Positions 29,001 through 38,434 of a stretch of 64,000 nucleotides of DNA are shown here, in pieces; position 1 is the first letter of the stretch; every line of letters begins with the position of its first letter. The stretch covers positions 62,001-126,000 of the forward strand of contig JABFRP010000002.1 in NCBI GenBank assembly GCA_013141115.1. Direction: 5' to 3'. The position numbers were made by a program, and so were the translations under genes. This DNA is from Ferruginibacter sp. GTDB taxonomy: Bacteria > Bacteroidota > Bacteroidia > Chitinophagales > Chitinophagaceae. Below the pieces are notes generated by a model. That model did no database searches, was not told the origin of the DNA, and saw only the letters and a list, made by a program, of their open reading frames with translations.

Positions 29001-31400
29001 ATGAAAAAAATAATTTTACTCTTTTTAATTATTACTGCTTTTGCAAACAACAGTTTTTCGCAAACCCGCTATATCATTCGTTTGAAAGATAAAAGCACCA
29101 GCCCTTATTCATTAAACAATCCTTCTGTATATCTTACTAACCGGGCTATTCAGCGCCGTACCAAATATAGTATTGCTATAGATTCTGCAGATTTACCTGT
29201 AACACCAAGGTATATTGATAGTATCCGCTTGGCAGGTGCTGTTACCATTCTTAATACTTCCAAATGGTTAAACCAGGTAGCTATACAAACAACAGATGCC
29301 GCAGCCTTAATTAAAATCAACAGTTTTCCTTTTGTAATAAGCGCCAATCCAATTGCTGCACTTGTTCAACCAACAGAAATTGCAGTAAATAAAAAACTGG
29401 ATGCTACAGGTAATTTTTTACCTGGCGATCCCATACCGCAAAATACAGTTAGCGATTATTATAGTTACGGCCAATCATTTGGCCAGGTGCATTTACACAA
29501 TGGAGAGTTTTTACACAACCGTGGTTTTAGAGGAGAAGGAATGCAAATGGCTATTCTTGATGCAGGCTTTTATCATTACCTGAGCTTACCCACCTTTGAT
29601 AGCATCCGAAATAATAATCAGGTGCTGGGTACCTGGGATTTTGTTGCCGGCAATGCCAGTGTTGATGAAGACCATACCCATGGCATGAATTGCCTGAGCA
29701 GCATTGCAGCCAATATGCCCGGTGTATTTATGGGTACTGCCCCAAAAACATCTTTTTATTTATACCGTACCGAAGATGCAGCAACAGAATACCCGATTGA
29801 AGAACAGAACTGGGCTGCTGGTGCAGAAAGAGCAGATAGTTTAGGCGTAGATGTTTGTTCTGTTTCGTTAGGCTATTTTACTTTTGATAATGCGGCATAC
29901 AATCATACATATGCTGATATGGACGGTAATACCACCATTATTGCAAAAGCCGCAGATATTGCTGCAAAAAAAGGAATGTTGATTGTAGTGGCAGCCGGCA
30001 ACGAAGGTGCCAGCAGCTGGCACTACATTATTTCACCTGCCGATGCGGATAGCGTAATGGCAATTGGTGCTGTAAACACCAGTGGCGCTGTGGGCAGTTT
30101 TAGCAGTTATGGCCCCAGCAGTGATGGACAAATAAAACCTTCGGTAGCGGCAGTTGGTGTAGGAGCCGTTGTTGCAAACGCATCTACCGGCCAACCAACA
30201 TTTGGCAACGGCACTTCTTTTGCCTGTCCTAATATGGCCGGGCTAAGCACTTGTTTATGGCAGGCTTTTCCCGAAGTAAATAATATTGCCATCATTAATA
30301 CTTTACAGCAAGCTGCTAATAGAGCCTCTAACCCCGATAACCGAACCGGGTATGGAATACCTGATATGAAAAAAGCATTTGTAATGCTGATAAAACAACT
30401 ATACACCCAAAGAGTTGATGTGGCTAATTGCAGCGCTAATTTACAATGGACAGCAAAAACAGATTCGGTTATCAGCATTGTTGTAGAAAGAAAACTCACC
30501 ACCGACAATAATTATATAGCCATCAATACCAAAACGTCCGCAGGAGCATTTGCATCAAGAAATTTTACTTACAATGATGATTTAACCAATATCAGCAGCA
30601 CCACAATTAAATACAGGTTTAAAATGACCGTTGCTGCAGATACCAGTTTTTATTTAGATTCCTTATCAATAAACTTTACCCCTAAACCTAATTTAGGTAC
30701 GGATAAAGCAATAACAAAATGCAGCGATAGCACTGTAAATTTAACCACTCTGTATCCCACAACTGGCTTAACTGCCGCATGGATTTTAAACGGGGCGGCT
30801 GTTGCAAACCCTGCGGCAATAAATATTTCGGGCATTTATCAATTAAGAGTTGTTAATAATTCAGGATGTGCGGATACCGCTTTAGTTACGGTTAATTTTA
30901 TTAGCAAACCCAATTTAGGTGCAGACAGAGTGGTTGGCAAGTGCACAGATAGTACATTCAATCTTACTGCATTGTTTACAACAACAGGTTTAACCACTGC
31001 ATGGACGGTGAACGGCAATTCTGTTGCCACACCTGCGGCAATTGCCACTCCGGGAATGTATCAATTAATTGTTGTTAATACTTCGGGCTGCTCAGATACT
31101 GCATTAGTAACATTAAGCAATGATGCACAGCTATGCCCTCCTATTATAGAAAAAATCACCATCAGCCCCAATCCGGTTAGCGATAAATTAATGGTATCCG
31201 TTGCAAAGCGAAATGTATCAAAAGTTGAAATAGTAGTGCACAATACATCAGGGCAAAAAATTTACAGTACATCGGCACAGCAACCAGCAGGCACACAAAC
31301 ATATACTATACCAATGGCACAGGATGGCGCAGGTATTTATTATGTTACTGTATTTATTAATGGTAAAAAAGAAGTAGTAAAAAAAATAATGAAGCGGTAA
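29001..31400 (+). CDS. Secreted S8 (subtilisin-like) serine peptidase with T9SS type A sorting domain
   Basis: A 799-residue exported protease. Signal peptide to about residue 20 (...NNSFSQ). The catalytic triad is intact: Asp187 in MAILDAGF, His227 in DHTHGMN, Ser406 in GNGTSFACPNMAG; the oxyanion Asn is probably in VVAAGNEG. Residues ~21-130 look like a propeptide region (AIQRRTKYSIAIDSADLP). After the catalytic domain come an Ig-like segment and two tandem repeats of about 75 residues (PNLGTDKAITKCSDSTVNL and PNLGADRVVGKCTDSTFNL). A type A sorting domain (ISPNPVSDKLMVSV ... VKKIMKR) ends the protein. Its stop is two nt from the end of the convergent methyltransferase gene, with no terminator between. 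Confidence 0.93.
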   Translation: MKKIILLFLIITAFANNSFSQTRYIIRLKDKSTSPYSLNNPSVYLTNRAIQRRTKYSIAIDSADLPVTPRYIDSIRLAGAVTILNTSKWLNQVAIQTTDAAALIKINSFPFVISANPIAALVQPTEIAVNKKLDATGNFLPGDPIPQNTVSDYYSYGQSFGQVHLHNGEFLHNRGFRGEGMQMAILDAGFYHYLSLPTFDSIRNNNQVLGTWDFVAGNASVDEDHTHGMNCLSSIAANMPGVFMGTAPKTSFYLYRTEDAATEYPIEEQNWAAGAERADSLGVDVCSVSLGYFTFDNAAYNHTYADMDGNTTIIAKAADIAAKKGMLIVVAAGNEGASSWHYIISPADADSVMAIGAVNTSGAVGSFSSYGPSSDGQIKPSVAAVGVGAVVANASTGQPTFGNGTSFACPNMAGLSTCLWQAFPEVNNIAIINTLQQAANRASNPDNRTGYGIPDMKKAFVMLIKQLYTQRVDVANCSANLQWTAKTDSVISIVVERKLTTDNNYIAINTKTSAGAFASRNFTYNDDLTNISSTTIKYRFKMTVAADTSFYLDSLSINFTPKPNLGTDKAITKCSDSTVNLTTLYPTTGLTAAWILNGAAVANPAAINISGIYQLRVVNNSGCADTALVTVNFISKPNLGADRVVGKCTDSTFNLTALFTTTGLTTAWTVNGNSVATPAAIATPGMYQLIVVNTSGCSDTALVTLSNDAQLCPPIIEKITISPNPVSDKLMVSVAKRNVSKVEIVVHNTSGQKIYSTSAQQPAGTQTYTIPMAQDGAGIYYVTVFINGKKEVVKKIMKR

Positions 31401-31401
31401 A

Positions 31402-32595
31402 TTATTTTTTGAATATAGCAACAAACATCGAGTCTGCTTTTATATTGTAACCTTTTAATAATTCCATGTGCAGTATTTGCATATGGAATTTTTCTTTGAT
31501 AAAGTGAGCCACATCTTCATTTTCTTTTTTAAAAACCGAACAGGTTATATAAACAAGCAGCCCTTCGTTTTGAAGATATGGAATTACGTTTGATACAATT
31601 TGCTGTTGACGTAGTGCAAAATCATCAATAGCTTCCGGCTTAAAATAAAATAGATTTTCTGGTGTGCGGCTCCATGTACCGCTGCCGGTGCAAGGTGCAT
31701 CACAAACTATAAGCTGATAATTGTACAATGGTAAACTGCCCTGGGCTCCCTTAGCGGTTATTTCCGGAAATTTAAAATCAGGTTTATTAAGATCCCCTAA
31801 AAAATAATTGTAATTTTTTATCCCTGCTTTATTAAACCGCTGATGAAGATTTAATAAAATAGAAAGCCTGATATCCGACACGGTAAGCTCCACATTTCTT
31901 TTTAAGATATCGTATAACAAAATTGATTTGCCGCCGCTTGCCGCACAGCAATCCCATGCGGTAACCGCAGCTTTTCCAAATACAAAAGTTTTTAAAAAAT
32001 TAAACACCTGTTGAGAATTATAATCCTGTATTACCGCTTCCCTGTCAGCTTCAATTACGTCATCCAGTTTGGTGGCGTTGGATAAAGCAATACAATCTTC
32101 ATCTATTATTGCTAAAGGAATTTTTGCCCGCTGTAATTTTTGAATTACAATATTTTTTTTGTTTGGCCTTACTCTTAAAAACAATTTGGGTTGTTGTAAA
32201 AAAGATGCACAAAACTCAGCATGATTAACAGCAGCAGTAAGTGCTGCTGTTAAAGGGAATATTTTTGCAACCGGAAAATTTATAAAAGCTATTTTTTCTT
32301 CAAGCGGTTTGCCGATCCACTCGTTCCATTCAGGCTTAAAAAAATCAATTATTTCGTGGTATGATGTTTCACTTAAAAAAAGCCCGGTTAATATATTTTC
32401 TTCGATGTTGTTTTCTTCGGCAGCCTTTCCTACACGATAATAAGCATAGCATAAAGAAGCAATGGATTTTCTATCTTTAGAGCCGTATTTTTTATTAGCA
32501 GCAAAAAACTTTTTTAAAAAATTAGATAAAGGCTCTTCACCCCTGTAGGATTCAATTATTTTTTGGGTAGTATTTAAATAGGATTGGTAGCGCAT
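31402..32595 (-). CDS. RsmB/NOL1/NOP2/Sun-family RNA (cytosine-5) methyltransferase
   Basis: A 397-residue SAM-dependent methyltransferase. Visible motifs: AWDCCAASGGKS (SAM-binding motif I), VCDAPCTGSGTWSRTPE (motif IV with catalytic Cys and Pro-Cys), and YITCSVFKKENEDV (motif VI with the second conserved Cys). The N-terminal ~140 residues are a variable helical domain, consistent with an RsmB-like 16S rRNA m5C methyltransferase; the exact target site cannot be read from sequence. It begins 64 nt downstream of the sucB-type E2 gene, but a terminator hairpin lies between and a promoter-like box (32600-32608) overlaps the hairpin tail, so it may be expressed independently. Confidence 0.9.
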   Translation of the reverse strand: MRYQSYLNTTQKIIESYRGEEPLSNFLKKFFAANKKYGSKDRKSIASLCYAYYRVGKAAEENNIEENILTGLFLSETSYHEIIDFFKPEWNEWIGKPLEEKIAFINFPVAKIFPLTAALTAAVNHAEFCASFLQQPKLFLRVRPNKKNIVIQKLQRAKIPLAIIDEDCIALSNATKLDDVIEADREAVIQDYNSQQVFNFLKTFVFGKAAVTAWDCCAASGGKSILLYDILKRNVELTVSDIRLSILLNLHQRFNKAGIKNYNYFLGDLNKPDFKFPEITAKGAQGSLPLYNYQLIVCDAPCTGSGTWSRTPENLFYFKPEAIDDFALRQQQIVSNVIPYLQNEGLLVYITCSVFKKENEDVAHFIKEKFHMQILHMELLKGYNIKADSMFVAIFKK

Positions 32596-32599
32596 TTAT

Positions 32600-32608
32600 A
32601 CAAAAGTA
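32600..32608 (-). promoter_or_regulatory. -7 promoter box immediately before methyltransferase ATG
   Basis: On the minus strand TACTTTTGT matches TAnnTTTGY and is followed after four bases by the ATG at 32595. As at guaB, this implies a leaderless or nearly leaderless transcript. The box coincides with the T tract of the upstream gene's terminator. Confidence 0.45.
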
Positions 32609-32632
32609 AAGCCTGTTGCGTAAACAACAGGC
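32601..32632 (-). terminator. Terminator after 2-oxoglutarate dehydrogenase E2 gene
   Basis: GCCTGTTG (32611-32618) and CAACAGGC (32625-32632) pair; on the minus strand the hairpin is followed by TTTACTTTTG. Confidence 0.7.
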
Positions 32633-32659
32633 CTAAAAAACGTTCAAACTCTGTTTATA

Positions 32660-33865
32660 TTATAATTCCAGCAAACTCTTTACAGGGTCTTTTCCAAATA
32701 ACAATAATGCAGGGTTTTCTAGTAACTCTTTAATCCTTACTAAAAAACTCACCGATTCTCTTCCATCAATAATACGGTGATCGTAACTTAAAGCCAGGTA
32801 CATCATTGGTTTTATTACCACCTGGCCATTTACTGCCATTGGCCTTTGCAAAATATTATGCATACCTAAAATGGCCGATTGCGGTATATTGATAATTGGT
32901 GTACTCATCATTGAGCCAAATATGCCTCCGTTGGTAATGGTGAAAGTGCCCCCCGTCATTTCTTCTATAGTCAATTTATTTTCTTTTGCTTTTGTAGCCA
33001 GTTCCACTACTTTCTTTTCTATTTCCGCCATGCTTAAGCTTTCCGCATTTCTTATAACCGGCACCACTAACCCTTTAGGCGCACTTACTGCAATGGAAAT
33101 ATCGCAATAATCATGATAAATAACATTTTCTCCATCAATGTATGCATTAACAGATGGCCATTCCATTAAGGCATAAGTACAAGCCTTTGTAAAAAAGCTC
33201 ATGAAGCCCAAATTAACACCATGTCCATCTTTAAATTTATCCTTGTATTTAGTTCTTATTTCCATTATGGCGCTCATATCCACTTCGTTAAAAGTGGTTA
33301 GCATGGCTGTGGTATTTTTTGCTTCTACCAAGCGCCGGCTGATAGTTTTACGGAGGTTACTCATTTTCTCCGGCCTGTCGTTACGGCCAAACATTTCAAC
33401 GCCAGGCTTTCTACCAGGGTTGCTCAATGCTTCTAAAACATCCTGTTTAATTATTTTGCCATTGGAGCCGGTTGCTGTAACAGTTTTTACATCCACTTTT
33501 TTATCCGCAATAATGGCTGCGGCCACAGGAGTTGCTTTGGTATCAGTTTGCAGCTTAGCTTCCGAAGCTGGTGCTTTTGCGGTTGGCGTTTCTTTTGGAG
33601 CTTCGGCTACAGTGCCTTCTGGCTTTGCAGCATCGGTATCAATACTGCAAACAATATCGCCAATTTTTAAAGTATCACCTTCGGCAGCAATAATTTTTAT
33701 TGTACCTGCCTGCTCGGCATTTAACTCAAAAGTTGCCTTTTCACTTTCCAATTCTGCAATTACTTCATCACGATTGGCGTAATCGCCATCTTTTTTAAGC
33801 CATTTTACCAGCGTTACTTCACTAATACTTTCGCCAACAGTAGGAACTTTTATATCAATTGCCAT
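32660..33865 (-). CDS. sucB: 2-oxoglutarate dehydrogenase E2, dihydrolipoyllysine succinyltransferase
   Basis: A 401-residue core subunit of the 2-oxoglutarate dehydrogenase complex (TCA cycle) that transfers the succinyl group from lipoyl to CoA. Residues 1-77 form the lipoyl domain with Lys43 in [11 protein letters not shown]. An Ala/Pro/Lys-rich linker follows, then a short E1/E3-binding domain ([22 protein letters not shown]), then the catalytic acetyltransferase-fold domain ([22 protein letters not shown] ... [20 protein letters not shown]), which has the His and Asp of the active site. The sequence pattern suits OdhB/SucB better than pyruvate E2. The E1 gene is not adjacent here. Confidence 0.93.
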   Translation of the reverse strand: MAIDIKVPTVGESISEVTLVKWLKKDGDYANRDEVIAELESEKATFELNAEQAGTIKIIAAEGDTLKIGDIVCSIDTDAAKPEGTVAEAPKETPTAKAPASEAKLQTDTKATPVAAAIIADKKVDVKTVTATGSNGKIIKQDVLEALSNPGRKPGVEMFGRNDRPEKMSNLRKTISRRLVEAKNTTAMLTTFNEVDMSAIMEIRTKYKDKFKDGHGVNLGFMSFFTKACTYALMEWPSVNAYIDGENVIYHDYCDISIAVSAPKGLVVPVIRNAESLSMAEIEKKVVELATKAKENKLTIEEMTGGTFTITNGGIFGSMMSTPIINIPQSAILGMHNILQRPMAVNGQVVIKPMMYLALSYDHRIIDGRESVSFLVRIKELLENPALLLFGKDPVKSLLEL

Positions 33866-34004
33866 TAATAAAATTTTATAAGTAGTGCAAATTTCGGGGA
33901 AAATAAAGGATTATTAAAATTGATTTGCTAAAATCAATTTTGCAGGGGGGCAAGTGTACACCAATTAGTGTTACAACATGTATGTTTTAAAAATGCAATT
34001 ATAC

Positions 34005-34874
34005 TTATGTACCCAGGTAAGTTCTTAATATCTTACACCTGGAAGCTGTTCTTAATTTTGTAATCGCTTTGTCTTTTATCTGCCGTACTCTTTCTCTGGT
34101 AAGGTTAAATCTTTCGCCAATATCTTCCAGGCTTAAAGCATGGTCAATACCAATACCAAAGAAAAAACGGATCACATCTTTCTGCCTTTCAGAAAGTGTG
34201 CTTAAAGAACGTTCTATCTCTGTTTTTAAAGATGCTTTAAAAGCCAGCTCATTATCGGTGCTGATGGCATTGGGGTTTATCATTACATCCATCAGTGTAT
34301 TATCTTCTCCATCAGATAAAGGCTGATCCATACTTACGTGGCGAATGCCTGCGCCAAGCGTTGCTCTTACTTCATCAATATCCATCTCTAAAAACGCAGC
34401 AAGCTCTTCTGCGCTTGGCTCCCGTTCGTATTCTTGCTCTAAAAGAGAATACGCTTTACTGATCCTGTTGGAAAGCCCCACTTTATTCAACGGTAATCTT
34501 ACAATTCTTGATTGTTCGGCCAATGCCTGCAAAATACTTTGGCGTATCCACCAAACGGCATAGGAGATAAATTTAAATCCTCTTGTTTCATCAAAGCGCT
34601 GCGCCGCCTTAATTAATCCCAGGTTGCCTTCGTTAATAAGATCAGGCAAAGTAAGTCCCTGGTTCTGGTACTGTTTGGCAACAGATACTACAAATCTTAA
34701 ATTGGCTTTGGTAAGTTTATCCAATGCTAACTGGTCGCCGTTTTTTATTCGGATAGCAAGGGAAACCTCCTCTTCGGGAGAGATCAATTCTACTTTACCA
34801 ATTTCCTGCAAATACTTTTCTAAACTCTGGCTCTCACGATTGGTGATGGACTTGGTAATCTTTAGTTGACGCAT
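34005..34874 (-). CDS. rpoD: Primary RNA polymerase sigma factor (RpoD/SigA)
   Basis: The housekeeping sigma factor: region 1.2 ([21 protein letters not shown]), region 2 ([54 protein letters not shown]), region 3, and region 4 with the helix-turn-helix ([29 protein letters not shown]). It lacks region 1.1 and the non-conserved insert, giving about 289 residues, as is usual in Bacteroidota, whose sigma-70 reads TTG/TAnnTTTG promoters such as those seen here. The start is set at MRQLKI (34874), as in homologues; an ATG two codons upstream (34880) is also possible. Confidence 0.96.
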   Translation of the reverse strand: MRQLKITKSITNRESQSLEKYLQEIGKVELISPEEEVSLAIRIKNGDQLALDKLTKANLRFVVSVAKQYQNQGLTLPDLINEGNLGLIKAAQRFDETRGFKFISYAVWWIRQSILQALAEQSRIVRLPLNKVGLSNRISKAYSLLEQEYEREPSAEELAAFLEMDIDEVRATLGAGIRHVSMDQPLSDGEDNTLMDVMINPNAISTDNELAFKASLKTEIERSLSTLSERQKDVIRFFFGIGIDHALSLEDIGERFNLTRERVRQIKDKAITKLRTASRCKILRTYLGT

Positions 34875-35148
34875 GCTCATAAGCCTGCAGTTTTAAAGGT
34901 TTTGTATAGAAATTTAATTACGGTTAACGATTTGTTAAAAAAATGCCATTATTATTAACGTAATTTATACTATTTAAAGTATCCAGCCAAAAAACTTTTT
35001 GTAACCAACTGGCTTTCAGCAGCTTTAAAAATCATTTTTCGCAATACTTTATGTGAATAAGTATGCGTAAAATAAATGCCTAAATGTTTTGCCACGACAA
35101 TTATTTTGTTATTATTGCATGGTTCAAAGGATTTTTTAAAAAATAAGA

Positions 35149-35529
35149 ATGAGTAAGAAAGTATTATTTACATTAGAATACCCGGTTAGATGTTCACCAG
35201 GCATATTGTATGAGTTTTTAATTTCTCCGGCAGGTTTGCAGGAGTGGTTTGCCGATAAAGTAGATGAACGTGATGGGGTGTATAGCTTTTCGTGGAATGG
35301 CACAACTGATAAAGCAGAATTACTGGAAAGCGAAGAAGATAAATTTGTACGCTTTCACTGGTTGCACATGCCTAAGGGTGAATATTTTGAATGGAGTATT
35401 GAAAAATCTGAAGTTACCAATCAAACCATTTTGGTAGTAAAAGATTTTGCAGAAAAAAAAGAAATTAAAGACCAGAGCCAATTGTGGGAATACCAGATCA
35501 AAGATCTTTTTCACCGCATAGGCAGCTAA
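35149..35529 (+). CDS. START-like / SRPBCC domain protein
   Basis: A 126-residue cytosolic protein of the START-like/AHSA1-type fold. Seen: a first strand KKVLFTLEYPVRCSPGILYEFLISPAGLQEWFADKV, alternating beta strands, and a long C-terminal helix (DQSQLWEYQIKDLFHRIGS) typical of the fold. The family is common in Bacteroidota; ligand and role are unknown. Its last four bases overlap the 3' end of the convergent gene on the minus strand, so no terminator can lie between them. Confidence 0.85.
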   Translation: MSKKVLFTLEYPVRCSPGILYEFLISPAGLQEWFADKVDERDGVYSFSWNGTTDKAELLESEEDKFVRFHWLHMPKGEYFEWSIEKSEVTNQTILVVKDFAEKKEIKDQSQLWEYQIKDLFHRIGS

Positions 35530-36140
35530 TATTTCAACAGGTGTAATACATCTGAAAAAGATTTTTCCAGCAATACATTTATTTCGCTCCATTGATGCAA
35601 TGAAAATTTTGCAGCCACTTTTATAAAAGGCTGTTGTATCAGTATGTTTTTAATTTCCTCCTGGGTAAATTTATTTGCAGGCAAATAATTATCCGGCTCA
35701 AAGTGATGCTGCCACTCATTTGTATTAACACAGATATAGAAATCATTTTTCTGCAACGCTGCAATATTATTTTGCAAAGCCTGCTCAAACATTGTTTTAT
35801 AACTGCCCGATAAATGAAGTGTGCAGCTAAAAAAATTGCCCCACCAAAACATAGTGCGTACAGCAAAAATATTTTCTTTATCAAAGCACCGTGGATAATC
35901 TAAAAGCACGTACGGTAATAGCAGGTAATTTTCTCCCCTGCTAATTTTTGGTATTGATTGAACAACTGCAAGGGGTAAACTTTTTGCGTCTTCAACAATA
36001 GCAACCCTCATTGCATTGGTAAGCGCCCCAAAACAAAAATTTACTTTATCAATAATTGTACGTTTAGTTAAAATCCAGCCGGCATTGGTTACCAATTGCT
36101 GTTCCTCCGCAGAAAGCATTAATTTTGAAGTATCAGTCAT
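35526..36140 (-). CDS. Conserved hypothetical protein
   Basis: A 204-residue cytosolic protein without signal peptide or membrane segment. It begins MTDTSKLMLSAEEQQLVTNA and contains ENYLLLPYVLLDYPRCF, VRTMFWWGNFFSCTLHLSG and FYICVNTNEWQHHFEPDNY, with many aromatic residues. I know no function, but the style is that of a narrow Bacteroidetes family. It ends four bases inside the convergent SRPBCC gene and is divergent from the LptF/G gene, with 53 nt between starts. Confidence 0.7.
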   Translation of the reverse strand: MTDTSKLMLSAEEQQLVTNAGWILTKRTIIDKVNFCFGALTNAMRVAIVEDAKSLPLAVVQSIPKISRGENYLLLPYVLLDYPRCFDKENIFAVRTMFWWGNFFSCTLHLSGSYKTMFEQALQNNIAALQKNDFYICVNTNEWQHHFEPDNYLPANKFTQEEIKNILIQQPFIKVAAKFSLHQWSEINVLLEKSFSDVLHLLKY

Positions 36141-36193
36141 AATAATTTACAATTTACAAATAACTTTTAACAGCCTTAGGCAAGCAGCGGAGT

Positions 36194-37645
36194 ATGATAA
36201 AGAAATTAGATAAACTTATTCTTAAATCTTTTTTAGGGCCGTTTATTGTAACGTTTTTTATTGCATTTTTTGTTTTAATGATGCAAAGCCTGTGGAAGTA
36301 TATTGATGATCTGGTAGGAAAAGGATTGGATTTTGTTACCATTGGCCAGTTTTTGTGGTACGTAAGTGCATCGTTATTAACATTGGCAATGCCCATCGCT
36401 ATTCTTATTTCTTCCATTATGACGTTTGGTAACCTGGGCGAAAGTTTTGAGCTGGTAGCCATAAAATCATCCGGCATTTCGCTCTTGCGTTTTATGCGGC
36501 CATTAATGTGGGTGGCCGTATTATTAAGTGGCATCACATTTTTGTTTGCCAATTATGTAATCCCTTATGCACAGCTAAAATTTGTAACACTTTACAATGA
36601 TATTTATTACAAAAAACCGGCGTTTGATTTAAAGGAAGGTGTTTTTTTTACGCACATACCCACCTATGCCATTAAGGTGGGCAAAAAAGATGCCGATGGA
36701 AAAACAATACACAATGTATTGATCTACGAGCAAAGTAATTCTTTACAGGATAATTGTATTGTTGCTGAAACTGGTGTAATGACAACATCTGCCGATAAAA
36801 AATATTTAGAATTCAATTTACAAAATGGATACCGCTACCAGGAAAGAGGAAATTATGGAGATAGCGCTACGGAATATATCAGGCTTGGTTTTAAAACTTT
36901 TAAAAAGATACTCGACCTGAGTGCTTTACAAAAAAGTAATACCCCCGACAGTATCTACAAAAGTAATTTTAAAATGAAAAGCATTCGCTTATTGGGAGAA
37001 GGTCTTGACTCGTTAACAAAAGTCAGGGATTCGCTTATTAAAAGAATGAACAACGAAATTGATGCTTACGTTCATTATTTTGCCATTAAGGACAGTATCT
37101 GGAAAAAAAATATATTTACAGCAAAAGCTGACACCATCGATAATCTGCTGCCGGATTCTGCCCGTTTAAAAGTTTATGAATCGGCTTTTAATACCGCCAC
37201 TTTTATCAGAAACAGCATTATCAATAACAATACAGAAATAGCTAATAAAAAAAATGATATCAAATTTCACAAATTAGAATGGCACCGGAAATTTTCTTTA
37301 TCCCTTGCCTGCCTGGTGTTGTTTTTTATTGGTGCCCCTTTAGGTTCTATCATTCGTAAAGGTGGTTTGGGCATGCCATTAGTAGTAGCTATTATTTTCT
37401 TTTTAATTTTTCACCTGTTAAATATGTTTGGCGAAAAATTTGTGAAAGAAGAGATTACTTCTCCATTTGCAGGAATGTGGATGGCTATTTTTGTTTTAGT
37501 ACCTATTGGCATCTTCCTTACTTACAAAGCCATGCACGACTCTCAATTATTCAGTAAAGAATTTTATAACAGGGTTTTTAAACGGTTCAAATTGTTTTTA
37601 AGTACTTTTAGGAAAGAAAAAGACTCATTACAAACCTCTAAATAA
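36194..37645 (+). CDS. LptF/LptG-family lipopolysaccharide export permease
   Basis: A 483-residue inner-membrane protein of the YjgP/YjgQ family. The N-terminal helices (LDKLILKSFLGPFIVTFFIAFFVLMMQSLWKYIDDLVGKGL) and the conserved ASLLTLAMPIAILISSIMTFGNLGES are visible, then a periplasmic beta-jellyroll region (about 130-345) and three C-terminal helices (SLACLVLFFIGAPLGSIIRKGGLGMPLV...). It pairs with LptB and a second permease to extract LPS from the inner membrane. It is somewhat longer than the E. coli proteins (about 360), as usual in Bacteroidota. The next gene starts 6 nt later, so co-transcription is likely. Confidence 0.9.
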   Translation: MIKKLDKLILKSFLGPFIVTFFIAFFVLMMQSLWKYIDDLVGKGLDFVTIGQFLWYVSASLLTLAMPIAILISSIMTFGNLGESFELVAIKSSGISLLRFMRPLMWVAVLLSGITFLFANYVIPYAQLKFVTLYNDIYYKKPAFDLKEGVFFTHIPTYAIKVGKKDADGKTIHNVLIYEQSNSLQDNCIVAETGVMTTSADKKYLEFNLQNGYRYQERGNYGDSATEYIRLGFKTFKKILDLSALQKSNTPDSIYKSNFKMKSIRLLGEGLDSLTKVRDSLIKRMNNEIDAYVHYFAIKDSIWKKNIFTAKADTIDNLLPDSARLKVYESAFNTATFIRNSIINNNTEIANKKNDIKFHKLEWHRKFSLSLACLVLFFIGAPLGSIIRKGGLGMPLVVAIIFFLIFHLLNMFGEKFVKEEITSPFAGMWMAIFVLVPIGIFLTYKAMHDSQLFSKEFYNRVFKRFKLFLSTFRKEKDSLQTSK

Positions 37646-37651
37646 TTTACC

Positions 37652-38407
37652 ATGTCATCAATATCAAATAGCCGCAGAAAATTTATCACCAACTCTGCCA
37701 AAGGAACTATTGCCGCAGGCATTGGATTAAGTGCGGCAGGATCATTTATTAGCTCTTGTGCAAATGCTAAAAACATTTCAAAAAGTTTAGTATTTACCAA
37801 TTTTGATCAGCAACCTTTACCCTATAAATACGATGCACTGGAAAATGTAATTGATGCCATGACGATGGAAATACATTACAGCAAGCATGCGGCGGCATAT
37901 GCAAAAAATGTAAAAGAAGCTGCAACAGCAGAAGCAGTTGACATAACAAAACCATTAGAAGAAGTACTTGCAAAAATCTCTAAATACTCTGCAAAAATGC
38001 GTAACAATGGTGGCGGCCATTACAACCACGAATTATTCTGGCAATGCATGCGGCCCAAAACTGCCGATAATAAACCCACCGGCAAATTAGCAGCAGCCAT
38101 CGACAAAACTTTTACTTCCTTTGCCGAGTTAAAAAAACAATTTGGTGATACCGGTAAAAATCGTTTTGGCAGCGGTTGGGCATGGTTATATGCTGATGCC
38201 AATAAAAACTTAAAGATTGGCTCCACGCCTAACCAGGATAACCCATTAATGGATATTAGTGAAATTAAAGGAACTCCATTATTAGCCCTTGATGTTTGGG
38301 AACATGCTTACTATTTAAAATACCAGAACAAAAGACCTGACTATATTGAAGCCTGGTGGAACGTGGTGAACTGGGATTTTGTTGCAACAAGATTTTCCGG
38401 CATCTGA
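37652..38407 (+). CDS. Exported Fe/Mn superoxide dismutase
   Basis: A 251-residue superoxide dismutase. The metal ligands are visible: His in MEIHYSKHAAAY, His in NHELFWQ, Asp and His in LDVWEHAYY. The GSGWAWLYAD segment is family-typical. Unlike cytosolic SodA/SodB it has an N-terminal extension with a twin-arginine-like motif (SRRKFI), a hydrophobic stretch (GTIAAGIGLSAAGSF) and a possible lipobox (SFISSC). It is therefore probably exported by Tat and may be lipid-anchored in the periplasm. Fe versus Mn cannot be settled by eye. It sits between lptF/G and a histidine kinase with gaps of 6 and 27 nt. Confidence 0.92.
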   Translation: MSSISNSRRKFITNSAKGTIAAGIGLSAAGSFISSCANAKNISKSLVFTNFDQQPLPYKYDALENVIDAMTMEIHYSKHAAAYAKNVKEAATAEAVDITKPLEEVLAKISKYSAKMRNNGGGHYNHELFWQCMRPKTADNKPTGKLAAAIDKTFTSFAELKKQFGDTGKNRFGSGWAWLYADANKNLKIGSTPNQDNPLMDISEIKGTPLLALDVWEHAYYLKYQNKRPDYIEAWWNVVNWDFVATRFSGI

Positions 38408-38434
38408 TAAAACGAGCCAATTTTAACTGCATGA

